In this document: piece after piece, positions 16,037 through 29,169 of the stretch
Layout of the letters: each line of letters begins with the position of its first letter
Numbering within the stretch: position 1 is the first letter of the stretch
Origin: Sphingopyxis microcysteis
Lineage (GTDB): Bacteria > Pseudomonadota > Alphaproteobacteria > Sphingomonadales > Sphingomonadaceae
Assembly (NCBI RefSeq): GCF_012274265.1
Contig: NZ_JAANYY010000003.1
Span: 372,001 to 436,000, forward strand
Direction: 5' to 3'
DNA length: 64,000 nt
Translations under genes and position numbers: made by a program
Notes under the pieces: model-generated
What the model saw: only the letters and a program-made list of their open reading frames with translations
The model's database searches: none
Told to the model about the DNA's origin: nothing

Positions 16037-19000
16037 ATGACCGACCGACGCCATCGCTTGCTCGCGCTGCTCCTCGCCGCCCCCTTGTGGACCGCCGCGC
16101 CCGCCGCCTTTGCGCAGGACACGGCCCCCGCCAGCGCCGCCGCCCCCGAGGCCAAGCCGCTCGACGCCGACCAGCAAAAGATGCTCGACCTGATCAACCG
16201 CGGCATGGAACTTGAACGGGCGGGCAAGCTTGGCGAGGCGGGCGAGGTCTATCGGCGCTGGATCGACGAAGCGACGAAGCGCTATGGCGCCGACAATCTG
16301 ATCACCAGCCTTGGTTATCGCGCGCTGGCATTCAACCTCGAGGAACAAAACCAGCTGAAGGACGCCGAAGCCAATTGGCGCCGCCTCCTCGCGATCAATA
16401 GCCGATACCTTGGGGCGCAGGACGATCAGACGCTCACCGCCACCGGCTTCCTGGCCACCAACCTTGCCAAACAGGGCCGCCCGGCCGAAGCCTTGCCGCT
16501 GCGCCGCGACCTGCTCGCTGTGCGCACCGCGCAATTTGGCCAGCAGCATGCCAAGACGATTGCAGCGACCGGCAATCTCGCCGGGCTTATGGTCGAACTC
16601 GGCGACATGCAGGGCGCCGAAAAGCTGTTCCGGCAGGCGCTCGCCGCCAACATCGCGCTGCACGGCGAACAGCACCGCGAAACTGCTTCGCAATATGCCA
16701 ATCTGGCGGTCACGTTGCGCAGTCTGGGCCAGTTCGAAGACGCCGCGACGATGCTCGACAAAGCGCTGGCGATCGACGAGGCGATGACCGGCCCGAACGG
16801 CCCCGACGTCGCGCTGCATCACTATAACCGCGCGGTGAACTTTACCGAACTCGGGCGCTATGCCGACGCCGAAACCGCGGCGAACCGCGCGCTCGCGATC
16901 TGGCGCGCGACCAAGGGCGACGACAGCGTTCAGGCGGCGCTCGGCTATACCGTGCTCGGCTATAGCTACGGGCTGACCGGACGCTTTGGCGAGGCCGAAA
17001 CCGCCTATCGCAAGGCGCTCGACATCCGGACAAAATCGCTGGGCGCGGCGCATCCGCTGACCGCGGAGGCGACGAACAATCTGGCGCTCAACATGGAAAA
17101 TCGCGGCATGCCGCCCACCGCCATCGAACCCCTGCTGCGCCAGGCACTCGACAGCACGCGCCGCGCCTATGGCGACAGCAGCGAGCGGACCGCGACGATG
17201 TACGCCAATGTTGGGCATAATCTGAACCGCCAGGGCCGCTATGCCGAGGCCGAGCCCATGTATCGGCGCGCGCTGGACATTCAGGGCGGCATCGCGGGCC
17301 GCGACCATCCCTCTTACGCCGCGACCCAGATCAATCTTGCCTATAATTTGCGCGACGGTGGCGACGCGGCGCGCGCCGAACCGCTGATACGCGAGGCGCT
17401 CGCCGTCTATCGCGCCAAATTCGGTGAGGATAATCCCGAAACCGCCTGGGCCTATCTCAGTCTCGGGACGACGCTCGGCGGGCTCGGACGCCATGCCGAG
17501 GAGGCCGAGATGAGTGGCAAGGCGCTCGCCATCCGTCGCCGCCTGCTGGGCGAAGATCACCCGCTGACCGCTGTCGCCTACAACAATGTTGGCGCGGCGC
17601 TGGTCCGCGGCGACCGCAGCGGCCCCGGCGACCGCGCCGCCGAACCCTATTATCGCCAATCGCTCGCCATCCTGCGCCGCAACCTTGGCGAGACGCATAT
17701 CGACACCGCGCGCGCCTATGAAAATCTGGCGCTGACCCTGCTGCGCCAGGGCAAGGCCGCCGAGGCCGAACCGCTGGCCGCCAAGGCGGTCGCGATCCTG
17801 CGCCGACTGAACGAACAAAGCGCGGCGGGCAGCGGCGCGGTCGGGCTCGCGGCGCTCGACCGGCAGCAGGCCGCCCCCGACCGCGGCATTTTCACCACCT
17901 ATCTGAACACCGCGTTCGGCCTGATGGAGGTCACCCCCGACGCCGCGCAGCAGGCGGAGATTCAGGACCGTGCCTTTCGCGCCGCCCAGGATGCGATCGC
18001 GTCCGCTTCGGGCCGCGCGGTGCTGCAAACCGCCGCGCGCAGCGCCGCCAGGACGCCGCAAATGGCCGAAACGGTACGCCAGGAACAGGATCTCGCCGCC
18101 AAGTCGAACCTCATCGACAAGAATTTGCTGCGGGCGCTCGGCGACCGCAAGCCGGTCGAGGCGGCACGGCTGCGCGGCGAACTCGACACGGTACAGGCTG
18201 AGCTGGCCAAGGTGAGCGCGCTGATCGACAGCAAATATCCATCCTATCGCCAGCTCGTCGCGCCGCGCCCAATCAGCCTGGCCGAAGCGCGGCAGGCGCT
18301 GAAGCCGGGCGAAGCGCTGCTGCTCATGACCGAAGCGGCAAACGCGCTGCACCTGTTCGTCGTCACCCCGACATCGGTCGGGTGGAGCCGTCCGGGCAAA
18401 GAGGTCGCGGTCGTCCTGAAACAGATTTCGGACCTGCGCTGCGACGTCGATTTCGCCACCTGTTCGGCGGCGCGCAAGGCCGAGCTCGACGCGCTGCCGA
18501 TGTCGGCGCTCGAACTCGAAGGCCATCGACGCTTCGATCTCGACACCGCCAACGTGCTCTACAAATTGTTGATCGAACCGGTCGAACCGCTGCTGAAGGA
18601 CAGCAAGCGCATCTATGTCGCGAGTTCGGGCAAGCTCGGCGACCTGCCGCTGGCGATGCTGTCGGCGACCGCGCGGCCCGAGGGCGCCGACATCGCCGAT
18701 CCCGACACGCTGGCGCGCGCCGCCTGGCTGTCCGACCGCTATGCCTTTACCAGCCTGCCCGCGGTCGCGGCGCTGACCCTGAACCGCGACCCGCCGCGCG
18801 ATCGCCGCCGCAACAGTTTCCGCGGCTATGGCGCCCCGGTATTGGCCGGGGGCGACACCGGATCGCGCGCCGCGCGCGGCATCGCGGTATTCGACGCCGT
18901 GTCGCTATCGGGCGCGCCGCTCGCCGACCCCGACGTCCTACGCCGCCTCGCGCCGTTGCCCGGGACCAAGGTCGAACTTGCGGCGATGGCACGTTTGTTC

Positions 19001-19579
19001 GGCGTCGCGCCGGGCAGCCTGACGATCGACGGCAAGGCGACCGAGACGGCGCTGCGCCAGGACCCCGCGCTCGCGACCAGCGAAATCGTCGCGATCGCTA
19101 CGCATGGGCTGCTCCCCGACCCGTCGATCGGCTTCAGCGAGCCGGGGCTGGTGCTGACCCCGCCAACCACGGCCAGCGACATCGACGACGGGCTGCTCAC
19201 CGCGACCGAGGCGGCGCGGCTCACGCTGTCGGCCGACTGGGTGATCCTGTCGGCTTGCAACACCGCGTCGGCGGAAAATTCGGGCGGCGGCGACAGCCTG
19301 TCGGCGCTCGCGCGCGGTTTCCTCTACGCCGGGGCCGACGCGCTGCTCGCCAGCCACTGGCGCGTGTCGGACGATGCCACGGCGGTACTCACCGTCGAAA
19401 CTTTGCTCGCACGGCGCAGCAACCCGAACCTGTCGCGCGCGCAAGCGCTGCAACAGGGCATGGCCGCGGTGCGCAGCGGCAAGCGCGCCGACGGCAGCGC
19501 AATCGCGGGCTGGAAAACCGAATGGGCGCACCCCGCCGCCTGGGCCGCCTTCACCAACATCGCCAACCGCGACGATTGA
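16037..19579 (+). CDS. Exported TPR-repeat protein with C-terminal CHAT protease domain
   Basis: The ATG at 16037 gives 1180 residues with a clear signal peptide (MTDRRHRLLALLLAAP to AFAQ). Residues about 50-600 are tetratricopeptide repeats of the kinesin-light-chain/TPR_10 or TPR_12 type, with recurring AEPLYRRALDI-like and HPxTA units spaced about 42 residues. A linker (600-800) leads to a CHAT domain with the caspase-like dyad His1023 (IATHG) and Cys1074 (ILSACNTA). CHAT domains are caspase/separase relatives; many are proteases, but export to the periplasm is notable. Both dyad residues are present, so it may be active. The gene is divergent from the BlaI array. The target is unknown. 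Confidence 0.93.
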   Translation: MTDRRHRLLALLLAAPLWTAAPAAFAQDTAPASAAAPEAKPLDADQQKMLDLINRGMELERAGKLGEAGEVYRRWIDEATKRYGADNLITSLGYRALAFNLEEQNQLKDAEANWRRLLAINSRYLGAQDDQTLTATGFLATNLAKQGRPAEALPLRRDLLAVRTAQFGQQHAKTIAATGNLAGLMVELGDMQGAEKLFRQALAANIALHGEQHRETASQYANLAVTLRSLGQFEDAATMLDKALAIDEAMTGPNGPDVALHHYNRAVNFTELGRYADAETAANRALAIWRATKGDDSVQAALGYTVLGYSYGLTGRFGEAETAYRKALDIRTKSLGAAHPLTAEATNNLALNMENRGMPPTAIEPLLRQALDSTRRAYGDSSERTATMYANVGHNLNRQGRYAEAEPMYRRALDIQGGIAGRDHPSYAATQINLAYNLRDGGDAARAEPLIREALAVYRAKFGEDNPETAWAYLSLGTTLGGLGRHAEEAEMSGKALAIRRRLLGEDHPLTAVAYNNVGAALVRGDRSGPGDRAAEPYYRQSLAILRRNLGETHIDTARAYENLALTLLRQGKAAEAEPLAAKAVAILRRLNEQSAAGSGAVGLAALDRQQAAPDRGIFTTYLNTAFGLMEVTPDAAQQAEIQDRAFRAAQDAIASASGRAVLQTAARSAARTPQMAETVRQEQDLAAKSNLIDKNLLRALGDRKPVEAARLRGELDTVQAELAKVSALIDSKYPSYRQLVAPRPISLAEARQALKPGEALLLMTEAANALHLFVVTPTSVGWSRPGKEVAVVLKQISDLRCDVDFATCSAARKAELDALPMSALELEGHRRFDLDTANVLYKLLIEPVEPLLKDSKRIYVASSGKLGDLPLAMLSATARPEGADIADPDTLARAAWLSDRYAFTSLPAVAALTLNRDPPRDRRRNSFRGYGAPVLAGGDTGSRAARGIAVFDAVSLSGAPLADPDVLRRLAPLPGTKVELAAMARLFGVAPGSLTIDGKATETALRQDPALATSEIVAIATHGLLPDPSIGFSEPGLVLTPPTTASDIDDGLLTATEAARLTLSADWVILSACNTASAENSGGGDSLSALARGFLYAGADALLASHWRVSDDATAVLTVETLLARRSNPNLSRAQALQQGMAAVRSGKRADGSAIAGWKTEWAHPAAWAAFTNIANRDD

Positions 19580-19597
19580 GCCTTTCGGCCACCCACC

Positions 19598-19708
19598 CCC
19601 GCGCCCCTGCGAAGGCAGGGGCCCATCGCCTACGCCATCGTTGGCCAGCCATCGTCGCTTAACATCGTGGCGCCGGGTGATGGGCCCCTGCCTTCGCAGG
19701 GGCGCGGG
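19598..19708. repeat. Inverted repeat with 30-bp perfect arms
   Basis: Arms at 19598-19627 and 19679-19708 are perfect inverted copies, with CCCTGCGAAGGCAGGGGCCC at the centre of each. The loop is 51 bp. It sits between the TPR-CHAT stop and corA. Within each arm CCCCTGC...GCAGGGG forms a second hairpin. It probably ends or stabilises the upstream transcript. Confidence 0.85.
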
Positions 19709-19806
19709 CGATTATTTCCCGATCGACATGCCGTCGCACAACGAACCCTTTCCCCTTCGCCGCCGCGCCGATTATAGGAGCGGCAGTACAAGGGAGTAGC
19801 CCGCCG

Positions 19807-20778
19807 ATGCCGATCATGGCCGCCCGCGTCTATCATGACGGCAAGCTCGTCCGCGACATCGGTCCCGACGAGGAACTTCCCGACGATTGCGCCGAGGGCG
19901 ATTTCTTCTGGCTTGGCCTCTACGAGCCGACACCGGGCGAACTCGAAGGCATCGCCAAACGCTTCGGCCTCCACCCGCTCGCGGTCGAGGATGCGACCAA
20001 GGCCAAGCAACTGCCCAAGGTCGAAGTCTATGGCGACCAGCTGTTCATCATCGCCAGCACCGGCAACCTTGGCGGCGGCACGATCCAGTCGGGCGAAACC
20101 GCGATCTTTGTCGGGCGCCACTTCATCGTCACCGTCCGCCACGGCTCGGCGCGCACCCACAGCGAAGTGCGCGCGCGGCTCGAAACCCTGCCCGCCAAGC
20201 TCGCGCACGGCCCCGATTACGTCCTCTATGCCATCCTCGATTTCATCGTCGACGGCTATTTCCCGCTGATCGACGCGATCGAGGACCGGATGCTGCTGGT
20301 CGAGGACAGCGTGATGGACACCCCGCTCGACGCCGCCGAGATCCGCCAGCTTTATGCCCAGCGCCACGAAGTCATCCGGTTTCAGCGGCTGGCCGGATTG
20401 ATGAAAGACGTCGCCGGGCGCCTCGCGGGCGAGGACGACCTGCCATGCATCGACCCGGCGGTGCGGCCCTTCTTTCGCGACATCTGGGATCATGTCCAGC
20501 GTGCTGAGTTCCGCCTCACTGGCCTCCGCGATGTCGCCGCGTCGGTCATCGAAACCAACGGGATGCTCGAACAGCAACGCCAGGGCGTCATCACCCGCCA
20601 GCTCGCCGCCTGGGCCGCGATCCTTGCGGTGCCGACCGCAATTGCGGGGATTTACGGCATGAATTTCGAGTTCATGCCCGAACTCGACTGGGCCTTCGGC
20701 TACCCCTTTGCGCTGGCCCTGATTTTCGGCGGCTCGGGGCTGGTATTCTGGCGCTTCAAAAGCATCGGCTGGCTGTAG
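19807..20778 (+). CDS. corA: CorA-family magnesium/cobalt transporter
   Basis: The 323-residue protein has the large cytoplasmic N-terminal domain and two C-terminal transmembrane helices of CorA. The signature GMN motif is YGMNFEFMPE at residues 283-292, directly after the first membrane helix (ITRQLAAWAAILAVPTAIAG). CorA forms a pentameric Mg2+ channel in the inner membrane. The gene stands alone, preceded by the 30-bp-arm inverted repeat. The ATG at 19807 follows GGAGTAGCCC and matches the conserved domain length. Confidence 0.95.
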   Translation: MPIMAARVYHDGKLVRDIGPDEELPDDCAEGDFFWLGLYEPTPGELEGIAKRFGLHPLAVEDATKAKQLPKVEVYGDQLFIIASTGNLGGGTIQSGETAIFVGRHFIVTVRHGSARTHSEVRARLETLPAKLAHGPDYVLYAILDFIVDGYFPLIDAIEDRMLLVEDSVMDTPLDAAEIRQLYAQRHEVIRFQRLAGLMKDVAGRLAGEDDLPCIDPAVRPFFRDIWDHVQRAEFRLTGLRDVAASVIETNGMLEQQRQGVITRQLAAWAAILAVPTAIAGIYGMNFEFMPELDWAFGYPFALALIFGGSGLVFWRFKSIGWL

Positions 20779-20929
20779 CAACCCGGCTTGACAGCGCAGC
20801 GCGCCTTCGATGATAGGCGGGCCAACGGGCCAACGGGCCGACGCGGACGCCCGTTCAGACGGCCAAGAACAGTTCGGCGCCGTCCAAGTCCGCTCCACCC
20901 GCCGCAACCGCGGCGCCCGGAGCGTTGAT

Positions 20930-22132
20930 ATGAGCCTTCTCCCCACCCCGACTGACCCGTCGCAGCTCAGCCTGCCCGCGCTGTTCCTCAAATTCCTGCG
21001 TTTCGGCGCGCTCGCCTTCGGTGGCCCGGTCGCGCAGATCGCGATGATCCGCCACGCGCTCGTCGATCAGGAACGCTGGATCGATTCGGCGCGCTTCAAC
21101 CGCCTGCTCGCGGTGCTGCAGGTCCTGCCCGGCCCCGAAGCGCATGAACTGTGCGTCCACCTCGGGATGATCGCGCGCGGGCGGATCGGCGGCCTGCTCG
21201 CCGGGCTCGGCTTCATGCTCCCCGGCCTCTTGCTGATGCTGCTTGCGGGCTGGCTCTATGTCACCTGGATCGCAGGCGCCCCCGGGCTGACCGGCGTCCT
21301 GCTCGCGGTACAGATTGCGGTGCTGGCGATCATCCTGCGCGCCATGGTCCGCATCGGCCAGCATATCATCGAGGATCGCCTGCTCGCCGTCATCGCCATC
21401 GCCAGCCTGCTCACGACCCTCGCTGCGGTGCCCTTCTGGATCCCGCTCATCGCGGGCGGGCTTGTCTATGCCGCGGCGCAGCGCCCGCTCGTCGCGCTCG
21501 CCGTCGGCATTGCCGCGATCGGCGCCGCCGTGGCGGCGCGACAGCTGGCGATGCCCGACCCCGGCGCGGCGCTTGTTGCCGGGGCCGCGAACGCCCCGAT
21601 CACCCTGCTCGCCTTGTTCGTCGCCGGACTGAAGGGCGGCCTCCTGACCTTCGGCGGCGCCTATACGGCGATCCCCTACGTCCGCGCCGACACCGTCGGG
21701 CGCGGCTGGATTGACGATGCGACCTTCCTCGACGGCGTCGCGCTCGCCGGGATACTGCCCGCGCCGCTCGTCATCTTCGCGACCTTCGTCGGTTATGTCG
21801 TCGGCGGCCCCGGCGGCGCGCTCGCGATCACCGCGGGGATGTTCCTGCCCGCCTTCGCCTTCTCGCTGATCTTCTTCGAACGGCTGGAGGCGGTGGTCGA
21901 AAACCCCGCGCTCCACCGCCTGCTCGCCGGGGTCGCCGCCGCCGTGGTCGGTGTCATCGCCGCGACCTTCGTCCAGCTCGGCGAAGTCACCGCCGCGCGC
22001 GTTACTGCGCCGCTGCCCGCGATCCTGCTGTTCGCGCTCGCGCTCATCGCCGTCTGGCGGATCAAGGGCGCGTGGGTGACCCCGGCGATCATCGCCGCCG
22101 CGGCGCTCGCGGGGTGGCTGCTCGCGTTATGA
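20930..22132 (+). CDS. chrA: ChrA-family chromate transporter
   Basis: The ATG at 20930 gives 400 residues; an upstream in-frame ATG at 20810 would add a non-hydrophobic stretch without family similarity. The protein has two homologous halves, each with about six membrane segments. Family motifs appear in both: FLRFGALAFGGPVAQIAMIR in half one and GLKGGLLTFGGAYTAIPYV in half two, plus VLQVLPGPEA. ChrA exports chromate in exchange for protons or acts on sulfate-like anions. No ChrB regulator is adjacent. The stop overlaps the convergent glutathione transferase gene by 6 bp. Confidence 0.93.
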   Translation: MSLLPTPTDPSQLSLPALFLKFLRFGALAFGGPVAQIAMIRHALVDQERWIDSARFNRLLAVLQVLPGPEAHELCVHLGMIARGRIGGLLAGLGFMLPGLLLMLLAGWLYVTWIAGAPGLTGVLLAVQIAVLAIILRAMVRIGQHIIEDRLLAVIAIASLLTTLAAVPFWIPLIAGGLVYAAAQRPLVALAVGIAAIGAAVAARQLAMPDPGAALVAGAANAPITLLALFVAGLKGGLLTFGGAYTAIPYVRADTVGRGWIDDATFLDGVALAGILPAPLVIFATFVGYVVGGPGGALAITAGMFLPAFAFSLIFFERLEAVVENPALHRLLAGVAAAVVGVIAATFVQLGEVTAARVTAPLPAILLFALALIAVWRIKGAWVTPAIIAAAALAGWLLAL

Positions 22133-22783
22133 CGCGGGGGCCAGCACCCGCGCCATCATCCGTTCTTCCTTGGCGATCCACGGCGCGATGCTCGGGCGCG
22201 ACAGGATCGCCTCGCTCCACGCCGCCGCCTTCGGATAGGCCGCGGCATCGACCCCGCAGCCGCAGTGGCGCAGGTTCATCAGCGGCGACGCGACCGCCAG
22301 GTCGGCAAGGGTCAGCCGGTCGCCGACCAGAAAGCCTGACGCCGGGATCGCGCTTTCCAGATAGGCAAGCAGCTTGGGCAGTTCCTCGCTCTCGGCCAGC
22401 GCCGCCGCCGCCAGATCGCCCTCGCGCCCCAGGAATTTCGGCGCGACGATGCGGTTGAAGAACATCTTGCCGCCACATGCGGCCAGCACCGTGTCGCCAA
22501 ATTCGTCCCACCAGATCACCCGCCCGCGTTCCTGCGGATCGGCAGGGATCAGCGCGGGTTCGGGATATTTCGCCTCCAGATAGTGGATGATCGCGCTCGA
22601 ATCGGCGAGCGTGAAGCCATCATCCTCCATCGCCGGCATCTTGCCCAGCGGCGACGCGGCGCGGAACCCCGGGTCGGGATCGCCGATGCCGACGCCCTTC
22701 AGCTCGAAATCGATCCCCTTTTCGCCCAGATACGCCAGCAATTTGCGCACGAACGGCGACACCAAAGACCCGTAGATAATCAT
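22127..22783 (-). CDS. Glutathione S-transferase family protein
   Basis: The ATG at 22783 gives 218 residues beginning with the thioredoxin-like strand [19 protein letters not shown]; longer starts precede the domain. The N-terminal domain has the conserved cis-Pro and [11 protein letters not shown], which binds the glutathione gamma-glutamyl group. The C-terminal helical domain carries [15 protein letters not shown], the N-capping box and hydrophobic staple. The catalytic Ser in SPFVRK is consistent with a Ser/Cys-type class. Substrate is unknown. The gene converges on chrA with overlapping stops and is divergent from the histidine kinase gene. Confidence 0.92.
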   Translation of the reverse strand: MIIYGSLVSPFVRKLLAYLGEKGIDFELKGVGIGDPDPGFRAASPLGKMPAMEDDGFTLADSSAIIHYLEAKYPEPALIPADPQERGRVIWWDEFGDTVLAACGGKMFFNRIVAPKFLGREGDLAAAALAESEELPKLLAYLESAIPASGFLVGDRLTLADLAVASPLMNLRHCGCGVDAAAYPKAAAWSEAILSRPSIAPWIAKEERMMARVLAPAS

Positions 22784-22958
22784 CGCGCCACGCTCCCTTT
22801 TTTTGTTGCTGGCAGCATAGAGAAAAGGTTGCTGTCCGCAACCCATTCAACCGAATTTCACCGCCTCGCGAAATATTCTTGCCAACGACCGCGCCGCGTG
22901 GAACATCGACGATTGCGAGGGGGGCGCTGCCGCGGCAGCCAGCAGGCAGGAATATTGA

Positions 22959-24561
22959 ATGCGCCCTAATTCTTGGGCAGATCGGCTGTTGGCGCTGCTG
23001 GTCCGGTTCGTCGGGCTGGTCATCCTTTTGGCAACGCTCGCCGCCGCGACTGCAAGTTTCCTCTACAACCAGTCCGAAGAGGCCGATCGCGCCGAGCGGG
23101 TGGCGGCGCACGTCAACATGCGCCTGCACGATCATGTCGCGGTGCTGAAGGGCGTCCGCGCGCTCTATCAATCCGACGCCGCCGCCAGCGGCCCCGGCAT
23201 CCGCGCCTATCTCGCCGCGCTCCAGCCGCAGGTGCAGGCGCCGGGGATGGAGGGCGTGGGCATCGCCGCTGCGATGCGCGCCGACACCCCCGCCGCGGTC
23301 GAGGCGAAGCTGCGCGAAAATTACGGCCGCGACATCAAGGTATGGCCAACGACCGACCAGCCCGTCGGCTTTGTCGTCGTCCTCGTCGAACCCTATACCC
23401 CGCGCCGCGACGCCGCGCTGGGGTTCGACATGTACAGCGAACCGACGCGCCGCGCCGCGATGCGCCGCGCCTGGCAGACCGGACAGCCCGCGGCGAGCGG
23501 CATCGTTCAGCTCGCGCAGGAAAAGGGCGTGAAGATCAAACAGCCGGGATTTCTGATTTATGTGCCCGTTTATGCGCGCGCTCCGGCAGGGACGAACCCC
23601 GAAACCATCGCGACCTCGGGCGACAGTCGCCCGATCGAGGCCTTCGTCTATGCGCCGTTCCGCACCAGCGACATGATGCAGGCGGTGCTCGGAACGCAGC
23701 TCGACACCATCGACGGCATCGAAATCTTTGCCGGGGAAGGCCCGTGGGCGCCGCTCGTTTTTCGCAAGGGAACGATGGGCTGGGACGCGCAGGAACAGAT
23801 ATTGCACGTCGCCGATCGGCAATGGACGATGCGAATCTCCTATGGCCGCCTGCTCGAACGGCTCGGGCGCCCGATCGCCATCCTGATCTTCGGTATCGCG
23901 CTCGCGCTGCTTGCGACCCAGCTCCACCGCGTCCAGCGGCGACGCATCGACGCGTTTCAGGCGCTCGCCGCCGAAAAGGCGCGCCATGCCGAAGACCGCG
24001 AGCTGATGATCGGCGAGATGGCGCACCGGATGAAAAACGCCTTTGCGCGGATCGGCGCGCTCGCGCGCATCACCTTGCGCGAATCGGCCAGCCTCGACGA
24101 GTTTGAAACCAAATTTGACGGGCGGATGCGCGCGCTCTCCGATGCGAAGCAGATGCTGGTCACCGGCGCCGTCGACAATGTCGAACTGGGCAAGATCGTC
24201 CGCCGGGAACTCGAACTCGCCGGCTGGCCATCCGACCGGCTGGCCGCGACCACCGGACCCGACGTCCGTCTCGACGACGAAGGCGCGCAGGCGCTGTCGC
24301 TCGCGATCCACGAATTCGTCACCAACAGCATCAAATATGGCGCCCTGTCCGGGCAGGGCGACCTTGCCGTCGCCTGGCGCCGCGACGGCGGCGACGTCGA
24401 ATTCAGCTGGATCGAAACGGGCCTGCCTGAAACCCCGCAGATCGACAGCGAAAGTTTCGGCACTCACTTCATCCGTTCGCTGATCGAGCGGCAGCTGAAG
24501 GGCCATTGGCAGCGCAGCGCCGCCGACCACGGCCTTTCGATCACCATCCGCTGGCCCGACC

Positions 24562-24578
<17 letters not shown>
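22959..24578 (+). CDS. CHASE-domain sensor histidine kinase, HisKA_2/HWE type
   Basis: The 539-residue protein has a membrane segment at about residues 12-38, a periplasmic CHASE sensor domain (about 65-270, with GVRALYQSD and [11 protein letters not shown] motifs), a second membrane segment (about 308-328) and a kinase core. The phosphoacceptor His356 lies in EMAHRMKN, characteristic of HisKA_2 kinases, and the N-box is [11 protein letters not shown]. The C-terminal G-box is [19 protein letters not shown] domains sense small organic ligands. No response regulator is adjacent. Its 3' end overlaps the 5-oxoprolinase gene by 17 bp, suggesting that the two are co-expressed. Confidence 0.92.
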
Positions 24579-28257
<3,679 letters not shown>

Positions 28258-28311
28258 GTTGACGACAGCGCAGTCTACCCCACGCGGGGATGACGGAATG
28301 CCCACCGCCCC

Positions 28312-28485
28312 CCTTCCCCCTCGATGGGGGAAGGATACGAAGCCTTATCGCGAAGCGATTAGGCGGAGTTGGATGGGGGTGCGGGTGCGCCCCGCCCCCG
28401 TCGCCTCTGATCGAGCGCCCACCCCCACCGCTGCGACTAGCCAGCAAGCTGGCAAGTCTCGCTGCCTCCCCCATCAAGGGGGAGG
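28312..28485. repeat. Pair of GC hairpins between the oxoprolinase and DUF969 genes
   Basis: CCTTCCCCC/GGGGGAAGG (28312-28334) and CCTCCCCC/GGGGGAGG (28465-28485), each with a 5-nt loop, bracket a 130-bp stretch. The arrangement is typical of a decayed dispersed palindromic element. The 237-bp gap it fills contains no gene. It may lower read-through from the oxoprolinase gene. Confidence 0.6.
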
Positions 28486-28494
28486 AAAATAGCC

Positions 28495-29169
28495 ATGCTC
28501 GTCCTGATCGGCATCCTCATCATCATCGCGGGCTTTGTGCTGCGCTTCAATCCGCTGCTCGTCATCATGGCCTCGGCGCTCGCGACCGGCCTCGCCGCGG
28601 GGCTCGACATCGCCGCGATCGTCGCCGCTTTCGGGAAGGCGTTCAACGACACGCGCTATGTCAGCATCATCTGGATCGTGCTCCCGGTCATCGGGCTGCT
28701 CGAGGCTTATGGCCTCCAGCAGCACGCCCGCACCCTGATCGGCCGCATGAAGGGCGCGACGCTCGGGCGCCTGCTCACCGGCTATCTCTTGCTCCGTCAG
28801 GCGATGGCCGCGGTCGGGCTCACCTCGGTCGCGGGCCATGCCCAGACCGTCCGCCCGCTCGTCGCCCCGATGGCGGAAGCCGCCGCCGAAGCCGTCAACC
28901 CCGCGCTCACCGACGAGCAGCGCGAAGAAATCAAGGCGCAATCCGCCGCCACCGACAATATCGGGCTGTTCTTCGGCGAAGACATCTTCCTTGCGATCGG
29001 CTCGATCCTGCTGATGAAGGGCGTCCTCGAAGGCTATGGCTATCAGATCGAGCCATTGCATTTCTCGCTCTGGGCGATCCCGACCGCGATCGCCGCCTTC
29101 CTGATCCACGGCCTGCGCCTCCGCCGCCTCGACCGGCGCATGGCGGCCAACAAGGGGGCCGCGGCATGA
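28495..29169 (+). CDS. DUF969-family membrane protein, putative 5-oxoproline transporter subunit
   Basis: The 224-residue integral membrane protein has about five hydrophobic segments, including MLVLIGILIIIAGFVLRF at the start and SIIWIVLPVIGLLEAYGLQ. It contains GLTSVAGHAQTVRPLVAPM, a conserved DUF969 stretch. DUF969 and DUF979 proteins are always found together and have been proposed as a 5-oxoproline transporter because they cluster with pyroglutamyl peptidase and oxoprolinase genes. Here they follow a fused oxoprolinase, which supports that idea. The stop overlaps the DUF979 start (ATGA). Transport activity is inference. Confidence 0.9.
   Translation: MLVLIGILIIIAGFVLRFNPLLVIMASALATGLAAGLDIAAIVAAFGKAFNDTRYVSIIWIVLPVIGLLEAYGLQQHARTLIGRMKGATLGRLLTGYLLLRQAMAAVGLTSVAGHAQTVRPLVAPMAEAAAEAVNPALTDEQREEIKAQSAATDNIGLFFGEDIFLAIGSILLMKGVLEGYGYQIEPLHFSLWAIPTAIAAFLIHGLRLRRLDRRMAANKGAAA

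Noticed and set aside
15923-18526. Open frame of 867 codons antisense to the TPR-CHAT gene
   Set aside because: It mirrors repeated TPR codons and has no domain or start signal.
22827-22843. Small hairpin GGTTGC/GCAACC upstream of the glutathione transferase gene
   Set aside because: The stem is only 6 bp, no U-tract follows, and no regulator is adjacent, so neither terminator nor operator can be supported.
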